The translations under genes and the position numbers were made by a program. Of a stretch of 64,000 nucleotides of DNA, positions 57,129 to 64,000 are shown one piece after another. The notes under the pieces were generated by a model. It worked only from the letters and a program-made list of their open reading frames with translations. It was not told the DNA's origin and did not search any database. Position 1 is the stretch's first letter. Every line of letters starts with the position of its first letter. The DNA is from Colwellia marinimaniae. GTDB taxonomy: Bacteria > Pseudomonadota > Gammaproteobacteria > Enterobacterales > Alteromonadaceae. The stretch is taken from NCBI RefSeq assembly GCF_002207865.1, contig NZ_BDQM01000001.1:124001-188000 (forward strand), written 5' to 3'.

Positions 57129-58484
57129 TTAATGATTGATTTTATTGCCGACCGGCCATGACATCATTATTTTTGCGCCACCCTCGACTGTATTTTCTAA
57201 AGTGAATTCACCGCCATGATTACGGGTTATTTCCGCGCATAGCGATAGCCCTATACCCGAGCCATGACTTTTAGTGGTGTAGAACGGTGTTAAGGCATTA
57301 TCTAAATTAGCAAAACCTGGGCCATTATCGATAATTTCAATAATCTGCCTGCCTTGTTGATTACCTTGCCAGCTGTCTTGTCGGTAGTAAAGGCTGACAC
57401 TGATGTCACAGTGCTCTTTATCACCAGCTTCTTGGGCATTCTTGAAGATATTTATCAATATTTGCGCCATTTGCTGTTCGTCAGCGTAGCATTGGCTATT
57501 ACCTTGATAATGTATAGTGCAGGGCTCAGTGATCATGGCTTTGGCTTCATCAAGTAAATTATTAAAATCAAACCAAGTCGCTCTCGGTCTGGGTAGCTGA
57601 CTTAACTGACTATACTGCTCAATAAAACTAAGTAAGCGCTCACTTCGTGTCTTTATTCGGCCCAGTACCATGCGGACTTGTGCTTCGTTAAAACTGTCGT
57701 TACATAATAAGGTGTCGGCCATCGATGCCATGGGGGTTAACGAATTGCGTAGTTCATGGGCTAATACCCGAATAAGATTTTGTTGGGTGATACTTTGTTG
57801 TTGATGTAATGGCTGGGAAATATCTAAGGCAGAAAAGATATGACATTTTTTTTGCTGATATAGATAGCTGATACTCTGACATTGCCACTGCTGATTGAAT
57901 TGGCTGTGCGATAAATTGTCATTGTCCATAACAAAACCTAAATCTGCCGCGCTGGTGCCAATAAGCATGGGCTGCTGAATTTTATCCTTCATGGCAATAT
58001 TACGATAGGTCAATTGATTATTCTCATCAAATAAACACACCGGAATAGGCCAAGAGTCGAGGATATGACTCAATAAATGGTCGATTGTTTGGTTTTGTTG
58101 CGCTTTTTTTAACTTATCTATAGCGAGCCTAGATATTTCTTGCTGCAATTCAGCCAATAAATTGTCAGGGTGTTGTGCTTTAAAACGTAAGTTTGTTTCG
58201 CCCTCACGGATCACTTGGGTATAGGTCGTTAGTTGCATAATGGCTTGGCACCAAAAATGATAACACCGCCAAGCCAGCCAAATAAGAGGATAAGCGAGGA
58301 AGAACAGTAAAGTAGCGCTCGCTAATATGCTCCAGCCTAGGCTATTGGTTAATGCCGTCACTAAAGCGAAGATAAGCATTAAGGTCGCTGTTAAAGCAAA
58401 ACTAAGCCATTGCTCATGACTTAGTGTTAAAGCGAATGGTTTAGCTGGCGTTTTAGGACTAGCAGTTTTAAGGTTATTCAGCAT
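57129..58484 (-). CDS. Sensor histidine kinase (NtrY-like)
   Basis: The 451-residue protein from the ATG at 58484 has two hydrophobic helices (about 30-75), a PAS-like region (about 140-225), and the HisKA/HATPase core: His243 in AHELRNSLTP, the N box NIFKNAQEA, G1 DNGPGF and G2 GSGIGLSL. The periplasmic part is very small, so the signal is probably sensed in the membrane or cytoplasm. The start overlaps the regulator stop. A longer TTG start exists at 58496. It pairs with the upstream NtrC-type regulator; the signal is unknown. Confidence 0.9.
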   Translation of the reverse strand: MLNNLKTASPKTPAKPFALTLSHEQWLSFALTATLMLIFALVTALTNSLGWSILASATLLFFLAYPLIWLAWRCYHFWCQAIMQLTTYTQVIREGETNLRFKAQHPDNLLAELQQEISRLAIDKLKKAQQNQTIDHLLSHILDSWPIPVCLFDENNQLTYRNIAMKDKIQQPMLIGTSAADLGFVMDNDNLSHSQFNQQWQCQSISYLYQQKKCHIFSALDISQPLHQQQSITQQNLIRVLAHELRNSLTPMASMADTLLCNDSFNEAQVRMVLGRIKTRSERLLSFIEQYSQLSQLPRPRATWFDFNNLLDEAKAMITEPCTIHYQGNSQCYADEQQMAQILINIFKNAQEAGDKEHCDISVSLYYRQDSWQGNQQGRQIIEIIDNGPGFANLDNALTPFYTTKSHGSGIGLSLCAEITRNHGGEFTLENTVEGGAKIMMSWPVGNKINH

Positions 58485-59826
58485 GATGAATGGCAAATTT
58501 TTCTAAGCGACGGTAGAGCGCATTGCGAGAAATATCTAATAATTTTGCCGCCTCTATTACCTGACCGCCAGTGACAGTCATGGCTTTTTCAATCAGTTGT
58601 TTTTCTGCTTGTTCAAGTGGTTGCAATACCACCTCATCGCTGATGTTATCGGTATGTTCTAATAACAGTTGTTGCGCGGTAATTTCATCTGCGGTGCTAA
58701 GCAATACCGCACGTTCCATAACATGGCTGAGTTCGCGGATATTACCTGGCCAATTATGCTGTTTTAATTTATTAAGCGCACCAGCACTGAGCGTTAGCGT
58801 CGCTTTAGCATATTTATCACTGAAGCTCGTGATAAAATTACTTGCCAAGGCAGCAATATCTTCAAGGCGTTCACGCAGTGGCGGAATGGTAATCACCAAG
58901 GTATTTAAGCGATATAATAAGTCTTGGCGAAAAGCTTTTTTACTGACCAGTTGGTTAAGGTCAGCATTGGTGGCGCTAATTAAACGCACATCAGCCACTT
59001 GCGTCTGGCTTGAGCCTAAAATTTCATATTGGCCGCTCTCTAACACTCGTAATAACTTCGGTTGCAGTACCAGTGGTAAGGAACCAATTTCATCAAAAAA
59101 TAGCGTGCCTTTATCGGCCAGCTGAAAGCGACCAATACGATTTTGTTTGGCATCGGTAAAGGCGCCCTTTTGATGACCAAAGAGTTCACTCTCAAATAAA
59201 TTATCAGGAATGGCGGCCATATTTACCGTAATAAGTGGTGCCTGTTTACGCAAAGATAGCTGATGAATACGCTCAGCTAGTAATGATTTACCCGTACCAT
59301 TTTCACCTAAGATCAAAATGTTGGCATCGGTTGGTGCAATCTGCGCCACTAAGGCTTCAATGGCTTGCATACTCGCTGATTGGCAGATCCAGTTTTGTGT
59401 ACTCTCAGGGGCGAGTAGTTGTCGGTAGCCTTGGTTTTGCTCCTTAACTCGGGAAAAACTTAATTGCTGCTGGATACTGTTTAACAGTTTTAGCTTATTC
59501 CACGGCTTTTCAATAAAGTCACTGGCACCCTTTTGTAGGCCTTGTACGGCCAGCTCAACTGAGCCCCAGGCGGTCATTAAAATCACCGGGATATTTAACG
59601 GTTGCAGTTGGGCTAAAATGGCTAAGCCTTCTTGACCACTGGTAGTATCACGAGAGAAATTCATATCAAGTAGTACTAAATCAGGTCGTTGTCGATTGCT
59701 TTGGATGATGATTTCTTTGGCATTGGCGGCTTCAATAATCTGGTAACCCTCAGCGCTAAGTAATAAGTTTAACGCTAAACGAATATCATCATCATCATCA
59801 GCAATTAAAATGGTGGCATTTTGCAT
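58474..59826 (-). CDS. NtrC-family sigma-54-dependent response regulator
   Basis: The 450-residue regulator from the ATG at 59826 has a receiver domain (acidic pocket DDDDD, phospho-acceptor Asp54 in LVLLDMN), an AAA+ domain with GENGTGKS (174-181), Walker B TLFFDEIGS, an R finger region with LRERLEDI, and a Fis-type HTH (VIEAAKLLDISRNALYRRL). The loop that contacts sigma-54 reads GAFTDA where most members have GAFTGA. Other starts at 59838 (ATG) and 59865 (TTG) are possible. It is coupled to the kinase gene and lies downstream of an export operon, which it may regulate. Confidence 0.9.
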   Translation of the reverse strand: MQNATILIADDDDDIRLALNLLLSAEGYQIIEAANAKEIIIQSNRQRPDLVLLDMNFSRDTTSGQEGLAILAQLQPLNIPVILMTAWGSVELAVQGLQKGASDFIEKPWNKLKLLNSIQQQLSFSRVKEQNQGYRQLLAPESTQNWICQSASMQAIEALVAQIAPTDANILILGENGTGKSLLAERIHQLSLRKQAPLITVNMAAIPDNLFESELFGHQKGAFTDAKQNRIGRFQLADKGTLFFDEIGSLPLVLQPKLLRVLESGQYEILGSSQTQVADVRLISATNADLNQLVSKKAFRQDLLYRLNTLVITIPPLRERLEDIAALASNFITSFSDKYAKATLTLSAGALNKLKQHNWPGNIRELSHVMERAVLLSTADEITAQQLLLEHTDNISDEVVLQPLEQAEKQLIEKAMTVTGGQVIEAAKLLDISRNALYRRLEKFAIHHAE

Positions 59827-59884
59827 AGGAGTTTCCATAAAAGTTAAGCGATTACGCTTTATCAAAGTAAAGCAAAGTAAAAGA

Positions 59885-59912
59885 AAAGGAAACGAGTTTA
59901 ATCGTTTCCTTT
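59885..59912 (-). terminator. Terminator after the export operon
   Basis: AAAGGAAACGA (59885-59895) and TCGTTTCCTTT (59902-59912) pair perfectly over 11 bases. On the minus strand the stem is followed by TCTTTTACTTT. It separates the permease gene from the regulator gene. Confidence 0.75.
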
Positions 59913-60024
59913 ATTAATCTAATTACTCTTAGTATGCCAATTACTTTAGTTGAATGGCTAGTGTTAGAGCAAAAAAAGCTATATTTATCGGACTGTTATT
60001 GCCGAGCTATCATAGCTGCAGCAG

Positions 60025-62517
60025 TTATTCTTCACGTAAGGCTTGCATAGGATCGCTACTTATCACTCGCCATGCTGGCATAATTACCGATAATATAACG
60101 ATAATCACTAAGGCCGCATCCAAGGTCGCCATCGCTAGCCAGTTAAAGTCAGGTAACATTGCTAGGTTTTGCGATATTTTGGCATAACCAAAGACCGAGA
60201 TAATAAAACCTAAACCTAAACCTATCACTAACATAGCAAGGGCATCTTTAAGAATAAACTTAACCAAGGTCGCTTGTTTAGCGCCTGTTGCCATACGCAC
60301 GGCCAGCTCATATTTTCTGTGGTTAGTGGTCATCTGGGTTAAGCCAGCAACACCAATAGCAGCAAGGAAAAGTGTTAAAGCGGTCATGGCTAAGACTATC
60401 CATAAGCTAAGACGTTGGTTGAGTGTTTGTCTCTGTAAAACATCGGCTAATGATTCCACTGTGACGTTAGTTAAGCGCGGGAATTGGCGTTTTACTTCAC
60501 TGGCTAACATAGCGGCAGTAACCGTTGCTCCTTCTGGCAGCATCACGGTAAATTGAATGGTAGTACCAGGTCTCACTCGATGAGAATAAATTGCCGGTAA
60601 ACCTATCGGATCCGCAATACCCGTTTGACTTAGGGTGTTAGCAACAATGCCAGTAACAATGGATGGCGGGGTGGAATTATCAGCGCTCATTTGAATGGTT
60701 TTGCCGATAACTTCTTGGTAAGTTAATTCTGAAAACAATAGTTTTGCCATATATTCATCGATAACAATTCTATCTTCATCATTATCAATTTGTGCTTGGC
60801 TGACATTAGCACCTGCTAACATAGGGATACTAAAAGTAGAGAAATACTTCGCCCCTAAGGTTTTTATTTGGTGAATAACCCGCTGACCTGAGGCTTCATC
60901 GAGAAAGGCATTTATACGTAAAGAACTAGACAAAGGGCCATAGTTAGGTGCAATAACTTGGCTATTAGGAACTTGTTGTTCGATTAAACGAGATAAGTCA
61001 TCAAGCAACTGTTTAGTTTCGCTCTTGCCGTAATCATCAAAGCTATTTAATTGAGTTACGTATTCTTCATCGCTAACCGTCATGGCAATCTCATAACTAT
61101 TGCCAAGTTCATAACCAAGATCTTGGTAAACGGCTTGATAGCTTTGCATGGCGATCATCACTGATGCGGTCAGTAATATTGAGGCGATCGAAAGTTGCAG
61201 CACCATTAATACCCGGCTTAACCATTGATTGCTCTGCGCCTGAATACCTTTACCACTACTATTTAAGTTATTGCTTAGCGCTTGTTTATCAATATCAACC
61301 AAGGCCAGCGCGCTAAATAATACACTTAGCGCTAAGATGATGGCCATAGCGGCTAATACCGTGGTGCTATCAATAGCAATGGCATCCATCATAGGTAGGC
61401 TATCACCGGCTATTAACGGTAAACTTCTTATCGCCCAACCGGTAACCAATAAACCCGTTATTGCCGCTAGCACAAAACTAGGCAGATTTTCCAGTAAGAC
61501 CATTAATCTGATTTTAGTTAAGCTTGCCCCTAAGCTAATTTGAATGGCAAACTCTTTGGTTCGGCCTTGATAATGAGCGATAAATAAATTAAGTAAGTTA
61601 AGTGTTGCCATTAACAATAAGCCAATAACCGCGGCAAATAAGGCAATAAGTAGCCCTTCAGTTTCTCCTAACATATTGCTGCGATAGCTACTGGCCTTAG
61701 CGACTTTATTGGTGTTGCTAATAAAGTCCATAAACATTTGTACTTGCTCACCATCAACATTGCGGCTGACATAATCTGCTAACCAAGCATCAACTTCTGC
61801 TTGTGATGGTAGCTGTGCTTGGCCATTAGCCGATTTTAGTATCAGGTTATCAAGTTCATTGCTAATATTACCGACATTATCCTTTTGCGCTTTTATCTTA
61901 GTTAGGTTGGCGATAAACCAGACTTGTTGCGCTAAAATTACTTGGTTACTTTTTATGGCCATCACATCTTCAATGACACCGGCAATAATATAGTTTTTAT
62001 TGGTCATGGTAATTTGTTTGCCAATAACAGACTTAATGCCAGCAAAGGCATTTTGCCAAAGACTTGCTGATATCCACACGTATTTTTCTGGTGACTCTAT
62101 GGTGACATCATCACCCAGTAATAATTGGCTACCTAACACTGAAATAATGTTACTTGAAGCGTCATAGCGGGTGGTGGCAAAGGTAGTGTTATTGACGATA
62201 ACATCTTGCTCAGATGGGGCAATACCCGCCCATTCACCGACATCAGCAAAGTGCTCACTGAAATCGACCAAGCGATTCATGTTCCAATAGGAAACACTCA
62301 AGGTATCTGACATATTAAAGCGATAATCAAAGGTTTGCAGCGAAGCCTCATTTTTTACCCCTTGCAACGGTTGATACAACAGGGTCGAGGCAATTGAGAT
62401 AACACTTAATACTGCGCCTAAGGTTAAACCCAGGGTTAAAATTAACGGTACACTTAAGCGCGGTAATGAAAATACCCGTGTTATGCCTTGATATAAGGCT
62501 TTTTTCAATAAACTCAT
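60025..62517 (-). CDS. ABC transporter permease, MacB/FtsX type with two domains
   Basis: The 830-residue permease has two FtsX-MacB-type halves. The first has a membrane helix near residue 30, a long periplasmic MacB-PCD domain and three helices (about 285-420). The second repeats this with helices near 435, 700, 755 and 795. The last helix is followed by WRVISSDPMQALREE, typical of ADOP/MacB permeases. Proteins of this type export peptides, antibiotics or lipid-like compounds, or remodel the outer membrane. It overlaps the ATPase gene by ATGA. Substrate is unknown. Confidence 0.88.
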   Translation of the reverse strand: MSLLKKALYQGITRVFSLPRLSVPLILTLGLTLGAVLSVISIASTLLYQPLQGVKNEASLQTFDYRFNMSDTLSVSYWNMNRLVDFSEHFADVGEWAGIAPSEQDVIVNNTTFATTRYDASSNIISVLGSQLLLGDDVTIESPEKYVWISASLWQNAFAGIKSVIGKQITMTNKNYIIAGVIEDVMAIKSNQVILAQQVWFIANLTKIKAQKDNVGNISNELDNLILKSANGQAQLPSQAEVDAWLADYVSRNVDGEQVQMFMDFISNTNKVAKASSYRSNMLGETEGLLIALFAAVIGLLLMATLNLLNLFIAHYQGRTKEFAIQISLGASLTKIRLMVLLENLPSFVLAAITGLLVTGWAIRSLPLIAGDSLPMMDAIAIDSTTVLAAMAIILALSVLFSALALVDIDKQALSNNLNSSGKGIQAQSNQWLSRVLMVLQLSIASILLTASVMIAMQSYQAVYQDLGYELGNSYEIAMTVSDEEYVTQLNSFDDYGKSETKQLLDDLSRLIEQQVPNSQVIAPNYGPLSSSLRINAFLDEASGQRVIHQIKTLGAKYFSTFSIPMLAGANVSQAQIDNDEDRIVIDEYMAKLLFSELTYQEVIGKTIQMSADNSTPPSIVTGIVANTLSQTGIADPIGLPAIYSHRVRPGTTIQFTVMLPEGATVTAAMLASEVKRQFPRLTNVTVESLADVLQRQTLNQRLSLWIVLAMTALTLFLAAIGVAGLTQMTTNHRKYELAVRMATGAKQATLVKFILKDALAMLVIGLGLGFIISVFGYAKISQNLAMLPDFNWLAMATLDAALVIIVILSVIMPAWRVISSDPMQALREE

Positions 62518-63257
62518 GCAACCCCCTGTAAAGACTTTTCATTTTTAGCAATGGTGCTTAAATCAGCGCTTACATTAGTGTTGATTTCTGCAACTATTTG
62601 CCCATCGAGTAATTGGATTTGGCGACTGGCACAACGTGAATAACGACTATCATGCGTTACCATGACTATGGTGGAGCCGTCTTTGTTAAGTTGCGCTAAC
62701 AAGGACATCACCAGATCACCATTTTTACTGTCTAAGTTACCCGTTGGCTCATCCACTAAGATCAGGTCGGGTTTACCGACAAGAGCACGAGCTATGGCAA
62801 TACGTTGTTGCTGACCACCAGAGAGTTGGTTCGGGCGATAGTGTTGACGATGTAACATATCAACTTGGCTCAGTACTTCTTCTACCCGCTGTTTTATTTC
62901 TGCTTTTTTACCGCCTCTGTGCTCTAACGGCAGCGCCACGTTTTCAAATACGGTTAAGCTATCGATTAAATTGAACGACTGAAATACATAACCAATATGT
63001 TCATTACGAATTTGTGTACGTTGGTCTACTTTTAAACCGGCAGTAGCAATATTAGCCAGCTGATAATCACCCTCACTGGCTGAATCCATTAAGCCCATAA
63101 TTGCAAGTAAGGTAGACTTGCCGCAGCCAGAAGGGCCGGTAATTGCGACAAACTCACCTTGGTTGATTTCTAAACTAATGCCTTGTAAGGCATGGGTTTC
63201 TATTTGCTGGCTATCGTAACGTTTGTGAATGTTTGTCATGGTAACTATATTTTTCAT
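62514..63257 (-). CDS. ABC transporter ATP-binding protein (MacB/LolD type)
   Basis: The 247-residue ATPase has Walker [10 protein letters not shown], the Q loop [26 protein letters not shown], signature LSGGQQQR, Walker [14 protein letters not shown] and the H loop VTHDSR. The sequence around the Q loop is that of the MacB/LolD subfamily, which energises mechanotransmission without transport through the membrane domain. It lies between the adaptor and the permease in one operon. Confidence 0.95.
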   Translation of the reverse strand: MKNIVTMTNIHKRYDSQQIETHALQGISLEINQGEFVAITGPSGCGKSTLLAIMGLMDSASEGDYQLANIATAGLKVDQRTQIRNEHIGYVFQSFNLIDSLTVFENVALPLEHRGGKKAEIKQRVEEVLSQVDMLHRQHYRPNQLSGGQQQRIAIARALVGKPDLILVDEPTGNLDSKNGDLVMSLLAQLNKDGSTIVMVTHDSRYSRCASRQIQLLDGQIVAEINTNVSADLSTIAKNEKSLQGVA

Positions 63258-63373
63258 GGAGTTATCCTTAAATATTATCGTTATTGCTACGGAGATAGCC
63301 GTCAGCTTTATTGTTGGTTGGTAACGGGTCGTTCGTTGCTTCTAGTGGTTATTTTTTATTGTTAATTGTACCG

Positions 63374-64000
63374 TTATTCGGTGATGCTCACCTGTTGGTA
63401 CTTGCTGTATTGCTGAGTGTCACTACTGACTATCTGCTCGCCAGGTTGAAGTCCGGCAGTGATCACTAATTTATTTCCTGAAAGCTCGCCAAAGGTGACA
63501 TCTCTTTGTATCAAGGTGTTGTTAGTATCGCGGACAAAAACTCTCTGCTTACTACGAGGACGAAAGCCAGGTATTTGTTCTATGTAGTTAATAGCTAGTT
63601 GATGCCTAACAAATACTTGTGCTGAAATGGATAGTGCTGGGCGGGCATTAGAGGTTAATGCTTGATCAATTACCGCCTCAGCTAACACCGAGCCATTACT
63701 AACCACACTTTCGATACGGGTGATATGGGCTTTGATTATGCCTTTTTGCGTATCAATCAATACCAGTGCATTGATATCTATTTGATCGGCTTGGTTTTGT
63801 GGTAAACGCAAACGCACAATTAACTCTTCATCACTACCCACCTTTGCCAGCGACTGACCTAATTGCACACTTTGGCCCAACTCAACGTCTAAGGATTGTA
63901 GTGAGCCACTAATGCCGGCTTTTACTTTCATATCATCAAGTTGTTGCTCAAGTAAGTTAACTTGTGCTTGTTGCTGGGTAATGGTGATGTCACGCTGGGT
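63374..64000 (-). CDS. Periplasmic adaptor protein (HlyD/MacA type), 5' end missing
   Basis: The frame is open to base 64000, so 209 C-terminal codons are shown and the start lies beyond the window. Visible parts are the end of a coiled coil (ITITQQQAQVNLLEQQLDDM), the lipoyl-like segment (VKAGISGSLQSLDVELGQSVQLGQSLAKVG), a beta-barrel domain and the membrane-proximal region ending GLQPGEQIVSSDTQQ. It would link the MacB-type permease to an outer membrane channel. It lies 116 bases before the ATPase gene. Confidence 0.9.
   Translation of the reverse strand, partial: TQRDITITQQQAQVNLLEQQLDDMKVKAGISGSLQSLDVELGQSVQLGQSLAKVGSDEELIVRLRLPQNQADQIDINALVLIDTQKGIIKAHITRIESVVSNGSVLAEAVIDQALTSNARPALSISAQVFVRHQLAINYIEQIPGFRPRSKQRVFVRDTNNTLIQRDVTFGELSGNKLVITAGLQPGEQIVSSDTQQYSKYQQVSITE

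Noticed and set aside
58571..59125. 184-codon + strand open frame opposite the response regulator
   Set aside because: Antisense shadow of a well-supported gene; Ser/Leu-rich without domains.

Overview
This window is chromosomal DNA of a marine gammaproteobacterium of the Alteromonadales, most like Colwellia or a close relative. This rests on low G+C, gene order and protein content (inference; no search was run). Most of it is conserved core genome, interrupted by a few accessory patches.

Region 1 (1-13.0 kb, + strand) is the division and cell wall cluster: murF (5' end missing), mraY, murD, ftsW, murG, murC, ddl, ftsQ, ftsA, ftsZ, lpxC. Most junctions overlap. A hairpin lies between ftsA and ftsZ, and a terminator-like hairpin runs into a good promoter before lpxC. 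Region 2 (13.0-23.7 kb) has a dciA-like gene, an M23 peptidase, secA and mutT, then on the minus strand pilB-pilC-pilD-coaE-zapD-yacG.

Region 3 (23.7-32.6 kb, minus strand) lies between pilB and the major pilin gene pilA. It holds a REP-associated transposase, two broken glycosyltransferase genes with an IS3 scar, and an overlapping operon of four glycosyltransferases headed by a 671-residue membrane protein. The position next to pilA suggests pilin or surface glycosylation. This is the most likely place for an undescribed pathway.

Region 4 (33.1-44.1 kb) is core again: rplM-rpsI, petABC (cytochrome bc1), sspAB, then dolP, diaA, yraN and lpoA on the minus strand, a MITE-like element, rsmI, and the RNase P RNA gene rnpB.

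Region 5 (44.1-57.1 kb) is accessory. It contains a gene-free stretch with att-like repeats, a YHYH-domain lipoprotein, two periplasmic binding proteins (one GlpV-like) without visible permeases, glpK, a small unknown protein, a 169-bp MITE with an 8-bp target duplication, and a large secreted M9 collagenase-like protease with three VHL-beta-like repeats and calcium-binding repeats.

Region 6 (57.1-64.0 kb, minus strand) holds a sensor kinase and NtrC-type regulator downstream of a MacB-type export system (adaptor, ATPase, permease). The adaptor gene runs off the end of the window.
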